Positions 12,439 to 23,517 of a DNA stretch of 64,000 bases are shown here, piece by piece. Under the pieces are notes generated by a model. That model did no database searches and was not told the DNA's origin. It was given only the letters and a program-made list of their open reading frames with translations. The translations under genes were made by a program, and so were the position numbers. The stretch comes from Omphiscola glabra (Eukaryota > Mollusca > Gastropoda > Lymnaeidae). Every line of letters begins with the position of its first letter. Position 1 is the stretch's first letter. The stretch lies in NCBI GenBank assembly GCA_964017045.1, contig OZ024794.1:22797359-22861358 (forward strand), read 5' to 3'.

Positions 12439-13159
12439 CATGGGCGCCCGCACGTAGTGGCAAGGTGGGGCACTTGCCCCACCCCCCCTGGATTGAAAAT
12501 GATTTTTTAAAAATTTTAGACAAAAATAGACCACAAATTTATTAAAGTAAAGAGAAAATAAAGAGAAAGTAACTAAGCTGATGCTGATCTCGTTTTACTG
12601 GGTAATTATTTTTATATTTTCTATAATAATTAGTTTTACAAAGCTTTATCCGGCTGTCAGGTATGCCTTACTAGATTTGCTAACATTACAAGCAACAACA
12701 TGTACGGTGGAGCGATCGTTCAGCACATTACGTCGTGTAAAACATTGCTTAGATCTACAATGTCAGATGAACGTCTGTCTGGGTTGTGCATGTTAAGCGT
12801 ACACAGAGACAAAGTGAACTGCAACAAAAAAGACTGTTTGGATACAATTGGAGATATGTTTGGTAGCGATAACAGACGACTCCAGTTCTTGTTTAAAGAA
12901 TAAATTTTATTTTAAATTTATGTTGTTATATTTTTTGTTATATACATATATTGTTAATAAAAAATGTGTTGCTACAGTATGTCCTTCATTACTACAGTGT
13001 CCTGTCCGTTCGTTCACCATACAAATACGTTATCGTAAATTAAAACTACATTAAAACAATACTAAAAATTTCCCCCCCCCAGAATTAGAAAATATTTTGC
13101 CCCCCCCCCTAAAAAATATTTAGCCCCCCCCCCTAGAACATTTTCTGCGGGCGCCCATG
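12439..13159 (+). mobile_element. hAT transposon relic with transposase tail
   Basis: A 721-bp element with termini CATGGGCGCCCGCA and the exact inverse TGCGGGCGCCCATG, flanked by perfect 8-bp duplications ATGATGTG (12431-12438 and 13160-13167). The 3' part holds a degraded hAT dimerisation domain. Runs of C near 13070-13130 interrupt the right end. Confidence 0.9.
12641..12903 (+). pseudogene. hAT transposase C-terminal dimerisation domain, frameshifted
   Basis: YPAVRYALLDLLTLQATTCT then VERSFSTLRRVK reads in one frame; LRSTMSDERLSGLCMLSVHR continues in another, so a one-base frameshift lies near 12740. The order P-V-ERSFS-L-LRSTM-RL-GL is that of hAT dimerisation domains of the ZMYM/THAP-associated type. 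Only the C-terminal part remains. Confidence 0.85.
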
Positions 13160-13800
13160 ATGATGTGTACCTGATGTTAAATGTGTAATGATGTGTACTT
13201 GACGCTAAATGTGCTGTCATGTGTACCTGATTTTAAATATGTAATGGTGTGTACATGATGCTAAGTGTGTAATAATGTGTACCTGATGTTAAATGTGCAA
13301 TAGTGTGTACATGATGTTAAATGTGTAATAATGTGTAGCTGATGTTTAATGTGTAATAATGTGTACCTGATGTTTAATGTGTAATAATGTGTACTTGATG
13401 TTAAATATTTAATTGTGTGTACATGATGCTAAGTGTGTAATAATGTGTACCTGATGTTTAATATGCATGTTGAATTGTATGGCCACGTGACCAGAAAACA
13501 AGGGCTCGCCAAAGAAATCTTGCAGGGCACAACTAGAGGAGGAAGAAGAAGAGGAAGACAGAGGAAAAGATGGGAAGATAACATCAAAGAATGGACGGGA
13601 TTACAACTAGGCGATGCTATGCATAGGGCAGGAGACCGAGAGGAATGGAGAAGAATAGTTTTTATGCCATCTGTGGCGCCCCAACCGTCGAAAGACTACG
13701 GGACATGATGATAATGAATGTGTACCTGATTTTCAATGTGTAATAATGTGTACCTGATGTTTAATGTGTAATTATATGTACCTGATGGGAAATGTAATAA
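13160..13800. repeat. Minisatellite of about 28 bp, split by a LINE fragment
   Basis: Imperfect copies of ATGTGTACCTGATGTTTAAT plus GTGTAATA run from 13160 to about 13460 and resume at about 13719-13800. The block between is a retrotransposon tail. Confidence 0.85.
13466..13708 (+). pseudogene. Non-LTR retrotransposon C-terminal fragment
   Basis: Open for 80 codons: GHVTRKQGL, GGRRRGRQRKRWEDNIKEW, DREEWRRIV and then a TGA stop. The layout G-H-(V/I), RRRGRxxxRW, D(I/N)IKEW, DREEWR is typical of the C-terminal end of LINE-type reverse transcriptases. It is 5'-truncated, and the GATGATGATAATGA tail fits the short 3' repeats of RTE-like LINEs. Confidence 0.75.
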
Positions 13801-13841
13801 TTCACTAGCAGAAATAAGAAAAGTAAACCTTTTTAGTATGA

Positions 13842-14066
13842 CCTGGCACATACTTCTGGCGTCTAGACAACAATCGGGATCCTACCTGCCGGCATTGCAA
13901 CCTGGTCCCGGAAACGCTGGTGCATCTGTTGACCGAATGTCCCTCACTAGAGCTTCCGGGGGAGGCCAGGGCGGAGGGGGAACCCTATGTGAGGAAATTG
14001 TTGTATGGCACAGCTCAGCAGATGGAGTTGATTGCCAATTTACTAGCCGGGGTCTTAAGAGAGTAA
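13842..14066 (+). pseudogene. LINE fragment with CCHC zinc-knuckle and stop
   Basis: Reads WRLDNNRDPTCRHCNLVPET then LVHLLTECPSLELPGE and ends at a TAA (14064-14066). The C-x2-C-x9-H-x4-C arrangement before the stop is typical of the C-terminus of Jockey/CR1/R1-type retrotransposon proteins. Only the extreme 3' end remains. Confidence 0.65.
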
Positions 14067-14171
14067 TCTCATGACCTTCACCAGAATATGTGTGTTAGTT
14101 AGTATGACCTGGTCAATTCTTGATACTTTAAAAATGTTGAATTGTTCAGAACAGGGCGCTGAATTTGAAAT

Positions 14172-14341
14172 TTGCTGGTTGCGTGGCTGGTGGCTGTGAT
14201 GTTGCTGTACTTGTCAGCGAGCCTTGCTGGTTGTGTTGCTGGTGGCTGTGATGTTGCTGTACTTGTCAGCGAGCCTTGCTGGTTGGGTCACTGGTGGCTG
14301 TGGTGTTGCTGTACTTGTCAGCGAGCCTTGCTGGTTGTGTC
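14172..14341. repeat. Minisatellite, 52-bp unit, about 3.3 copies
   Basis: Tandem copies of a 52-bp unit starting TTGCTGGTTGYGTTGCTGGT, at 14172, 14224, 14276 and a partial at 14328. Confidence 0.93.
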
Positions 14342-14576
14342 ATCATTTGACAGCTCAATGAAACGATGTGGTATATTTTATAGAAACAAGAATGCTTTTA
14401 ATTACAGTAATGCGTCGATAATCCGGATATCAAAATCCGGAGTGTCGAAAATCCAGATAGCCAACGGAGAAAAAAAAATTCTGGGGAACGAGAATCTCAA
14501 CGTGATTTAAAATGAAAGCATTTGCTTCTCTAAACATGAACAAACCATAAACACCCCCCCCCCCCCGATCATTGGC

Positions 14577-14858
14577 CAAACTATAACACCCCCCACCCAC
14601 CAACCTCATGGGTCATACTGTAAGACCCCACCCACCAACCTCATGGGTCATACTATAAGAAACCCCCACCCACCAACCTCATGGGTCATACTGTAAGACC
14701 CCCCCACCCACCAACCTCATGGGTCATACTGTAAGACCCCCCACCCACCAACCTCATGGGTCATACTGTAAGACCCCCCCCCACCCACCAACCTCATGGG
14801 TCATACTGTAAGACCCCCCCCCCCAAACCTCATAGGTTATACTGTAAGAGTCAACTTT
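14577..14858. repeat. Minisatellite, unit about 38-41 bp, seven copies
   Basis: Copies of CCACCCACCAACCTCATGGG plus TCATACTGTAAGACCC differ mainly in the length of an internal C run. Confidence 0.93.
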
Positions 14859-15450
14859 CACGAGTTGTTAATCAGGACGTGGTTAGACCAAAATTAGTCT
14901 GGATTGTCGACGCCTTGTACATCTGTTCCTTGTCAAAGAATTGCTGTGTATTTTTTTTTATCTAAACGCTGTCATCTAATACTGACAATGTATCCATTAG
15001 TCGGTCAGTTATTTCAACTCTGACAGATATTATATAGGAGAATTAATTTGTGATATGAATAATTTAACTATGGCGTGCACAGTGCCCACTTTAGCCTTTA
15101 TATTTCTGAACTGTACCGGTACACGTGACCCGTTGCCTTCAGAAGCGTGAGGATGTGAATGTGTTTGAAAGGGACATGGGAGCCCGGGGTAGAAGGGGTT
15201 GTATGTCATGGTTAAGTGGAAGGAGAGGCACATGTGTATTTTTTATAGATTTGTTTTTTTATTATTATTCATCTTTCTGGTGAAAATAAATTGTATCCTT
15301 TTTTTTAAATATACTATTCTTTCAACTCTTTTTTAATATCGAGAAAATGTATTAAAAAAAGAATAATAAATATTAAAAAATAATAAAAATTATAAAGTGT
15401 CATTATAGACTGCATAGCGCAGTTAATCTGTTTAATGACGCACAACGGAA
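14859..15450. other. No gene seen
   Basis: AT-rich; no recognisable exon, RNA gene or complete repeat. Confidence 0.4.
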
Positions 15451-15458
15451 GGAGAAAG

Positions 15459-15621
15459 CAGTGGCGTAGGAAGGGGTGCGTAGAGGGCGGTCCGCCCCGG
15501 GGAGGGGACTTTTTTCTTTATATGTATGGGTTGCACTTTCGGCCAATTGCAAATTTTTTAGTGGAAGGGGCGGCAAAGTTCTCGACCCACCCCGGCGGCA
15601 TTAACCCAAGCAACGCCACTG
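15459..15621. mobile_element. hAT MITE, CAGTGGCGTAG family
   Basis: A 163-bp element with ends CAGTGGCGTAGG and the inverse AACGCCACTG, flanked by GGAGAAAG and GGGGAAAG (7 of 8 identical). The interior differs from the copies at 7340 and 10696, so it is a separate subfamily. Confidence 0.75.
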
Positions 15622-15629
15622 GGGGAAAG

Positions 15630-16461
15630 TACTCGAGCTGGGGAGTTAACAGTGAATTCTTCTTGCTGCAGATCAGCGCTTAAAATGATTCAAATTATCT
15701 GAATAGGAAAATAATAATTTCTTTTTCAAAACGATCATAATATGCTTTTTGTTGAATGGTATTTAATCTCTTTTTCTAATCTCTTTATCTAATCTCCTTA
15801 TTTAATCTCTTTATCTAATCTCTTTATATAATCTCTTTATCTAATCTCTTTATCTCATCGAGAAAAACAAATTTAAAAACCAAACCTGTAGTGAAAGTAA
15901 ATATTATTTGTTAAAGATATAAAGTGTTAATTATTTTTAACCTGAAAAGGAAACAAAATACTCTTCAGCCTAATTTAGAATTTTCCAGAAAAGTAGGAGT
16001 GTGATATTTTAATAAATGCCCACTAGTTTTAATATCAATTCTTTTTTTTTAAATAATATAACATTTGGCACTAGAAATTCTATTATGTGCATTATATCCA
16101 AGGCCAGTGTTTCTTTCAGGCATCTCTTCGGGGGTATGGCACCGCACCCTTTCCCGGAGAAAATCAAATGTCCCACACCCGGAGAAAAATGAGTACCCGC
16201 AATAAATCGAAAATTTATTTATAAAAAAACTACTAAATTGTCTTTTTGATAACATTGTTAAAAATATCGGTAACTGGTTTTTTTAACCGATTTCAATTAA
16301 TGGAAGCTATTTAATATCGCAACGCTCGATATATTCCGTATTTTTACGGTTAATCTTGTTAGAGGCTTACCCTATTCCAAAATAAATATCGCACTGTTCT
16401 GACAATGGACCGCTACCAATTATATATAAGGCGGAGGCTTACTTCCTGTTGTTCGCAAATA
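15630..16461. other. Non-coding; short tandem repeat at 15765-15860
   Basis: Roughly nine copies of TTTATCTAATCTC (12-13 bp) lie at about 15765-15858. No gene is recognised in the rest. Confidence 0.5.
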
Positions 16462-16789
16462 CCATCATCATCATCAGTGGTGCTACAGCCCATGTAGGGC
16501 CCTGGCCTTCTCCACCACATCCTTCCATTCAGACATCATCATCATCAGTGGCGCTACAGCCCATGTAGGGCCCTGGCTTTCTCCACCACATCCTTCTATT
16601 TGGATCGATCCATGGCTTTCCGCCTCCATGAGCTAACCCCCAAATGGTGTATATCCTTCTCTACATAGTCGATCCATCTCAGTCTTCGACAACCGGTGAG
16701 CCGTCTGCGCCTAGGCTTCTGCCTGGATATCACTTTTGCTGCTCTACATTCCGGCATCCTTTCAATATGTCCTGCCCAGCAGTCTGCCT
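16462..16789 (-). pseudogene. RTE-like LINE 3' end with duplicated tail
   Basis: On the minus strand: GHIERMPECRAAKVISRQKP, RRRRLTGCRRLRWIDYVEKD, a TAG in place of a Trp codon, then DVVEKARALHGL and a stop. A (GATGAT)n tail follows. The last 90 bp (CATGGGCTGTAGC region) are present twice in tandem. This is the C-terminus of a LINE reverse-transcriptase polyprotein, 5'-truncated. A tiny copy is at 44465. Confidence 0.75.
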
Positions 16790-18110
16790 TTTTTTATTGT
16801 TGTGATTTTGGGTGGGTCATTGTACAATTAGTATAGCTCTTGGTTTGTACGGATTTTCTAGACATTGTTGGATATCAAATATTGGAATTTTAATTTATTT
16901 AATTTTTACAGCTTCACAAATGTCAAAACTTTTATAACACGGTAATGAACTACCTTAACATCAATATAAAATAATAAAGGTCTATACTTTTTATATTATA
17001 TTTCCTCATAAAAGCATAACTTTTAAAGTAGGGATATGTGTTAATTCGAAATTATATGTAATATATTATGTTGGTACTAGTTTTTTTAAAAAGATTATTC
17101 TTTCTAAATCGTCAATTTAAAAACAAATACACTGTGGTTTTGCTAAAAAGCAATGTGTTAGTTAAAGTATATCGAAGTGGCAATCTGTAATTAATTAATC
17201 TTAAGAAATTGTGCTAGTTTGAAATTCCTAACAAACATTTCAATCAACTGAATATTTGAAAATGTATACCTTTTTTAATACCATTTCCCTAAGATGAAAT
17301 CAAACATTAATAAATATGTGACGTCTTTTGTGAAAATATAATGTCTTCTTAAATTGTCGTTCATGTACGGTTTATATAATAGACCTTTCTAAAAAAAGTG
17401 TTTTGTTTTATTTTTGAATCTGAATAAAACTTTGAAAGGTAAATATTAAACGTACGTCTTTATTATTTCATTTGCGTTTAACATGTAACATGACGTCACC
17501 AGTACTTTTTAAATCCTTTATTATAACTTCGCTTTTCTTTGTGACTGGATGGGTGGCAAAATTTTCGATCAGTTAATCGACTTACTTGCCGTCAACCTAT
17601 CCGAATAGCTTATCGAGCTGAAACTTGGCACAAGGACTCGTTGCCTATGACAATACATTCTATCGAATTTCAGCCTCAACCATAGCTCCCAAAAATCACA
17701 ATTTTTCAAGGGGAAGATGGAGGAAACACGAAGACACTGATTTCTCGAAATAAAATTCCCAGCGCTGAATGAGAATCTTTTTTAAAAAATATCGAAGGTG
17801 CGTAGGCGCGTAATATTTTCTTTAGTTTGTCTGTAATAGTTGGTGAAATAGTTGGTAAAATAGTTATTAATTAAGCAGTTTACCCCAAAAATAGCTTAAA
17901 TTGAAAATAAAAACCATATTACTATTTAGTATAAAATATTTTTTTTTAAATTTGCATAAGGCAACCAGGTCAAGCTGACCCATCGCTTGACTTCCACCCG
18001 CCCGCCACTATTCGGTTTTCTCATCACTCCACTTTTTATTTAAATTAGATAGTGAAAGAAGTGTCCACATCACGACTTTAAGCCACTAAAAGATCAGAGG
18101 CCCATGCAGC
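16790..18110. other. No gene recognised
   Basis: AT-rich. The 17520-17800 part, with GAGCTGAAACTTGGCACAAG, looks like a moderately conserved dispersed repeat, but I cannot classify it. Confidence 0.35.
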
Positions 18111-18118
18111 CGTAGGAA

Positions 18119-18313
18119 CAGGGTCGGATTTACAGACAGGCCGACTAGGCCGTGGCCTAGGGGCCCCGCGAAATAAGGGGCCCCAAAATTGGGAGTAGTA
18201 AATAAAAAATATATATTTTTGAATGAAAAAAACTTAGCAATATTTTTATTTTTCAAAATGGGGCTTCAAATTTTGTTTGGCCTAGGGCCCCTAAAATTGT
18301 AAATCCGGCCCTG
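18119..18313. mobile_element. hAT-type MITE (CAGGGTCGGATTTACA ends)
   Basis: A 195-bp element with ends CAGGGTCGGATTTACA and the inverse TGTAAATCCGGCCCTG, an inner GGCCTAGGGGCCCC inverted block, and flanks CGTAGGAA and CGTAGGAG (7 of 8 identical). Confidence 0.82.
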
Positions 18314-18782
18314 CGTAGGAGTTGCAGGGCCCACATGATGGTTCTGAGGTCAAGTAACACATACATTAAAACTAGCATCTCTCATGTTGCTCCACAATCA
18401 AGAGTATAGAATGATGCAAAGCCAAATTCAGTTAAGTGCTAAAAAGAATTCTTGCATTTGAATTTAACAAACATTTTATGGGGACTATACAGATTTATTT
18501 GGCAAGACTAAGTTATTGCAAGAAGCTTACCCTCAAGGGCGCCGAAATTGAAATGACATTATTTCATATTGGGCTGGGGGGAGCTAGTGATGTCACTGAT
18601 CTTAATTATGGCTGATTTTTGCGCTTCACACCAGCAATTCTAAAATCTCCCTCCCCAATAGCCTGAAAAAAACACAGAATTCAAGTGGGCCAAAATGCAT
18701 CCCTGCATTTAAATGTATCCAAACATTTCTTTGCTTCCCCTTCCCTCGCGCCGATCATTGAATCATTGTGACAAAATGTGGT

Positions 18783-19035
18783 TGAATCTATGCTTGGGTT
18801 GAATCTATGCTTGGGTTGAATCTATGCTTGGGTTGAATCTATGCTTGGGTTGAATCTATGCTTGTGTTGAATCTATGCTTGGGTTGAATCTATGCTTGCG
18901 TTGAAGCTATGCTTGGGTTGAATCTATGCTTGGGTTGAAGCTATGCTTGGGTTGAACCTATACTTGGGTTTAATCAATGCTTGCGTTGAATCTATGCTTG
19001 GGTTGAAGCTATGTTTGGGTTGAATATATGCTTGG
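18783..19035. repeat. Minisatellite, 17-bp unit, about 15 copies
   Basis: Copies of GGTTGAATCTATGCTTG with occasional A-for-T and C-for-G changes. Confidence 0.93.
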
Positions 19036-19075
19036 CCAAGTGACTACCCCGAGCGCACCACGACCGAGGTGAATT

Positions 19076-19196
19076 CAGTTTAAGTATGGCACTGGGCACC
19101 GTAATCAGTTTAAGTATGGCACTGGGCACCGTAATCAGTTTAAGTATGGCACTGGGCACCGTAATCAGTTTAAGTATGGCACTGGGCACCGTAATT
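19076..19196. repeat. Minisatellite, 30-bp unit, four copies
   Basis: Four near-identical copies of TAAGTATGGCACTGGGCACC plus GTAATCAGTT. It lies 40 bp after a different minisatellite. Confidence 0.95.
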
Positions 19197-19198
19197 CT

Positions 19199-20030
19199 TC
19201 CCCAAACATTGAATTCGGGCAAACTCCCTAGACCCACGCCCCTTTGTTCACTCAAAAGACCATCGTCACCCTCGATTTCTGCCCTACTTCCCGATAAAAA
19301 TGACAATGTACAAGAAAGTAGTGTCTAGGGTCAACTTGTAACAGCCTATTTTGGAGCCCCTTTTGTGAAATACCTGTACATGAGATTATATAGTCTAATT
19401 CATTATTAAGATCCTATCTTAATACGATTTTTGTGCCCCTTTGTTGGCGCCCTGGGTGAGCAACCCCTCCTTACGGATTTGTTTGTCATGTGTGCGAATT
19501 AAAGGAAATGAAACATTCCTTCCCCTTATCAAACACTGAATTCAGACATACTCCAAAATGCATTCCAAAATCTTTCTCGGAAGATGCTCTCCAGACCTTT
19601 TCCGCCCAAAAGACACGGCGTCCTCGATTTCTGCCCTGCTTCCCTAAAAAATGACAATTTAACTGACCCTTTTTGACAATTTTAGTGCCCATAGATACAC
19701 TGCCTAGTGGCGTAGCTAAGGACGCTATGAGCAGGCCAAGATTTTTACAGCGCTCCCTTTCACGATACAAACTAGAGTTGTCCGAAAATGCCGCCCCTCC
19801 ATATAAGGAAAAAGTGAAATTGCAGACCTCCTCCTCCACCCACTTTCTAGAGTCATAGTAAGAGGGTTTGTAGTCAGGGGACACGATTCATTTGTATGCC
19901 CACCTCAACTCTGAGTTTCATTATTATCACCCAATCAAAGCCTATTTTGGTGCCCCAGTAGTCTGGCGACCGGGAACATCTATCCCCACTTCTGCTCCTT
20001 ATCTACGCCTATGGCCACTGGCAGTGTCCC
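19199..20030. repeat. Diverged dispersed repeat, at least two copies
   Basis: Segments at about 19205-19300 and 19545-19660 share CTCGATTTCTGCCC, an ATGACAA run and neighbouring blocks. A CTAGTGGCGTAGCTAAGG end at about 19704 resembles hAT MITE termini. The 132-codon minus-strand frame over this region is probably repeat-derived. Boundaries were not resolved. Confidence 0.4.
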
Positions 20031-20520
20031 ACGATAAAATCTGAAATCCCATCCCCCCCCCCCCCCCTTAAAGGAAATTGTTTGAAAGAAACACTGACCA
20101 ACGCCCTTCTTATTAAATGGTGATCAATGATGTACTTTGATAATGGAAGGCATTTAGAAGGACAGTGGTCAATAAACAAAATAACAAAATAATGAGTTTT
20201 ACTGAGTAAATATGCCATGGGCAACACTGAGTCCAGAGCCGTCGTGTTGGGGACCCTCCTGGCACTTTTTGGTTTTCTACCGCTAAGTCCAAACTGTTTG
20301 ATTAACTTAAAATGACCACAATTAATAGAAAAAAGTGATAGAAATTGATTAGGCACCCCGATACGAAAGATTGAACGACCACATTCAAGACATTTCTTCT
20401 ACATAAAATGCAGACTCTAAGTTTATGCAGTCTCGTCTTCAAGTCCTGTCTGCCTTTATTGTGGTTTCAAACTACGAATAAAAGTCACGAGAATCGAGTT
20501 AGTGGGATCTCGGGTTGAGG

Positions 20521-20671
20521 GGAAAATCATTTCCAACTAGCAGAGCATTGTGCCAGGTATTGATCATTGGGACAAACTGGTTGGCCAGACTGGACGGATT
20601 CGAGACTTACGGCCAAACAGAGTTAGTGACCACCCTCAGTGATGAAGGCCAGAGTTCTGGTGAATATTTTT
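20521..20671 (+). other. Unexplained open segment, plus strand
   Basis: Open for about 45 codons with protein-like composition (VLIIGTNWLARLDGFETYGQ, then TELVTTLSDEGQSSG), ending near a G|GTGAAT donor-like site. The acceptor side lacks a pyrimidine tract. IGTNWL recalls retroelement aspartic-protease tails, but no other support exists. Confidence 0.2.
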
Positions 20672-20734
20672 TATTCTTTTTCTATGGCTACTGTATTACT
20701 TTATGGATATTAACATCTCTTATATGTATCTCCA

Positions 20735-21040
20735 GTGGTCAATGGGTATTTTCCAAGGCCAAAGTGTATCTCCAATGGCCAATGTTTATCTCCCATGGCC
20801 ACTGTATATCTTTCGTGACCAATTTGTATCTCCCATTGCCAATATGTATCTCCCATGGCCAGAGTTTATCTTCCATGATCAGTGTGTATCTTCCAAGGCC
20901 AGCGTATATCTTCCATGGCCAGTGTGTACCTTCCATGACCAGTGTGTACCTTCCATGACCAGTGTGTACCTTCCATGACCAGTGTGTATCTTCCATGGCC
21001 AAGGTGTTTCTTCGAAGACCAATGGGTATCCACCATGGCC
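20735..21040. repeat. Minisatellite, 20-bp unit, about 15 copies
   Basis: Copies of CAGTGTGTATCTTCCATGGC with moderate divergence; the most homogeneous part is at 20920-21000. Confidence 0.93.
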
Positions 21041-21201
21041 AAATATGTATCAGTCTTTGTTGAAATAATGTCTTATCTTACAATATGACCTGCACCCCCA
21101 CAACATGATCTTCACCCACACAACATGACCTCCACCCACACCCAAAAAAAAATTGACGTATTTGAAAGCTGTATTTTCTTTTTGATTTAAACGTAATTCG
21201 C

Positions 21202-21540
21202 GCTTCAATTCTTGTTTCATTTTCCTAATTTCACTCATACTAAACTTCGAGCTTCAATTCTTGTTTCATTTTCCTAATTTCACTCATACTAAACTTCGAG
21301 CTTCAATTCTTGTTTCATTTTCCTAATTTCACTCATACTAAACTTCGAGCTTCAATTATTGTTTCATTTTCCTAATTTCACTCATACTAAACTTCGCGCT
21401 TCAATTCTTGTTTCATTTTCCTAATTTCACTCATACTAAACTTTGCGCTTCAATTCTTGTTTCATTTTCCTAATTTCACTCATACTAAACTTCACGCTTC
21501 AATTCTTGTTTCATTTTCCTAATTTCACTTATACTAAACT
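21202..21540. repeat. Minisatellite, 49-bp unit, seven copies
   Basis: Units start at 21202, 21251, 21300, 21349, 21398, 21447 and 21496, each GCTTCAATTCTTGTTTCATT followed by TTCCTAATTTCACTCATACT and AAACTTCG. Confidence 0.95.
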
Positions 21541-21771
21541 TGGCTTGCGTGATCCTTCTATACTTTCATTGTCAATATTCACTGGTTACTATTCAAAAAA
21601 TTAATGTCCCCCCCCCCACCCCCACGCTTTGTCGATTGTCACTGGTGATTGTTCCCCTTGTCAATTGTCCCGAGTTGTTGTTCTCCTTGTCCATTCTCCC
21701 TGGTTATTTTTCACCTCGTCAATTCTCCATGGTTTTTATGAGACAAATGTTGTTTCCCTTGTCCGTTCTCC

Positions 21772-21846
21772 CTAGTTGTCTTGAGACAAGAGTTGTTTCC
21801 ATTTCTTCACTTCCGTCTTGCAAAGCTTCAACCCTTGGCCGTCGTT
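21772..21846 (-). CDS. Candidate terminal exon, unknown gene
   Basis: Behind a minus-strand pyrimidine-rich GGCCTACAG acceptor, phase 0 gives NDGQGLKLCKTEVKKWKQLL then SQDN and a TAG stop. It would fit the phase-0 donors at 25713 and 30084. The flanks are CT/GA-biased repeat sequence, so chance is quite possible. Confidence 0.2.
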   Translation of the reverse strand, partial: NDGQGLKLCKTEVKKWKQLLSQDN

Positions 21847-21949
21847 CTGTAGGCCAGAAATAGCTTCTACGTTGTGTTGTTTATTAGCCATGACAACCAC
21901 CGCAAGAACACTTTGACACTAATGGATGCGCAAAGCCTCTTTAGGTCAA

Positions 21950-22115
21950 AGGCTCTCAAACTTTTGTAGTTAAATTGTACTATGCATCTTTCACATACCT
22001 TTTAAAAAAGTCATGTCGTGTTTAAATGGGAGCAATGCCAATGTTATTTAAGGTGACACCTTGTTGATTATTGGGGTAAGACGCCACAGTTAGAGAACCA
22101 CTAATTTTTTGAAAT
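21950..22115. mobile_element. Possible hAT-type MITE remnant
   Basis: CAAAGGCTCTCAAACTTTTG on the left and the inverse of TAGTGGTTCTCTAACTGTGG on the right resemble CAGTGGTTCTCAA-type hAT ends. No clear target duplication. Confidence 0.4.
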
Positions 22116-22336
22116 AGAATTGCATCGGTTTGCATTATATGTTGGCACAACTTTTTATTCAAGAGAAATCATTTTGCACTTTCAAATACATATTTTTTTT
22201 ACATTTTTTAATAAAATATTTAGACTACGGTATTATTTTTATTGCTTTTGAAAAAGTTTGTTTCAGGATTGTGGTCATCTTTTCTAAAGACTTCGACTTT
22301 CATTAAGTTAAGTATTTGCCCTCCCACAGAATGGGG

Positions 22337-22490
22337 ACCATCGTCTTAGCAGATTTCCAGAGCAACCTATGGACATTTTATTTCATTTCCGTTGTCAGCC
22401 CCATCAAAGGGGAGATTATGCAGTATGGCGCCGGCAAAGGCAAGGGACCATGGGAAAACCTTTAGTGCGTTGCGTAAAATAAAAGTAGGC
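22337..22490 (+). other. GC-richer island behind a good acceptor, unclassified
   Basis: A plus-strand acceptor TTGCCCTCCCACAG is followed by about 50 open codons (NGDHRLSRFPEQPMDILFHF and onward) before a stop; a second frame is open for 47 codons. No donor or family is evident. It may be a retroelement tail. Confidence 0.2.
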
Positions 22491-22615
22491 TACCTACGAT
22501 GCCGATACATAGGACTAAATATAGTAAGTGTCCCAAAGGCAGATTTTACAAGCTTAATGTACTCACATCGTAACATTGCAGTCTGGCGCTTGGTTAAGGT
22601 TTATATGTATCGACT

Positions 22616-22636
22616 ATATATATATATATATATAGT
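22616..22636. repeat. Short TA repeat inside a perfect hairpin
   Basis: ATCGACTATATATATATATATATATAGTCGAT is a perfect 32-bp palindrome around a TA run, which would fold into a cruciform or hairpin. Confidence 0.7.
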
Positions 22637-23077
22637 CGATTGCTTTTATAATTTAGAAAAAAAAATTCCAAGTAATTTGGAATTTTTTTTTGGAACTCGT
22701 GATTAATTAATTTCAAATTCAGGTCATCTGGCATTTCGTCATCTGGCATTATGTTAACGTTTCATGGGCTTTTAAGAGTTCACAAGATAGATTTAAACAT
22801 TAAATGTTCATTTAGTAAATTAAACGTGGATCTCCTGTGATTGTTTTTCCAAAAGGTTCAATAGGCCTTATGTAACATTTTAAAAACTTTGACCTACTAT
22901 ACAACGTTTCCATTTATTTTTTTCCTATTCAACATTTAAAAATATGTGTTGCTTAAAGAAAAATTAATTCATATTTAGTATGTAGATAAACTGATTTATT
23001 TTAAACTTAGCATAAATTTCCACATTTTAAAAAAAAAAAAAAATGTTTAAAAACTTTTTAAACATTAGCGCCTAGGG

Positions 23078-23215
23078 GTCGTCCATTAATTACGTCAATA
23101 ATTTTTACGCAATCTTTGACACTCTCCCCCCCCCTTTTTTGTCAACCACTGTCAAACTTTCAATGCACTCCCTATTTAATTATGTCACCATTTTATTACC
23201 CACACCCGATGAATT
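23078..23215. mobile_element. MITE with GTCGTCCATTAATTACGTCA end
   Basis: The left end GGTCGTCCATTAATTACGTCA matches the family of the element at 29099-29258 (GGGTCATCCATAAATGGCGTCA). The right end is eroded. Confidence 0.4.
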
Positions 23216-23517
23216 TTATAATATAACTAAATTTATAAATGCATTTTACCAGGTACTGGTGTATTTTAATGACACCAAATTGTGGGACAAACATTTTATT
23301 ACATCTTTCGCTTGTTAATTAACAAGTTTAAAAGTTTTAACATATGAATTTTATAATGCACAATCAATTAAAAGGATGTTAAAGACTAAATATCATTGTT
23401 TGTCGAAGTATAAATATGATTATTGTCAGTATCGCTGAGAATTATAGTATAATGTTTAGCTGCTATCATCATCTTCCCATGGAGTAGCCAGGTGTTGCTC
23501 TATCGTAAGCGTTGGAG

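Noticed and set aside
19486..19884. 132-codon minus-strand frame
   Set aside because: It overlaps a diverged dispersed repeat with a second copy at 19205-19300; no domain or splice sites are seen.
20515..21002. Plus and minus frames of 87-147 codons
   Set aside because: Most of their length is the 20-bp minisatellite; only the first part (20521-20671) is non-repetitive and is reported separately with low confidence.
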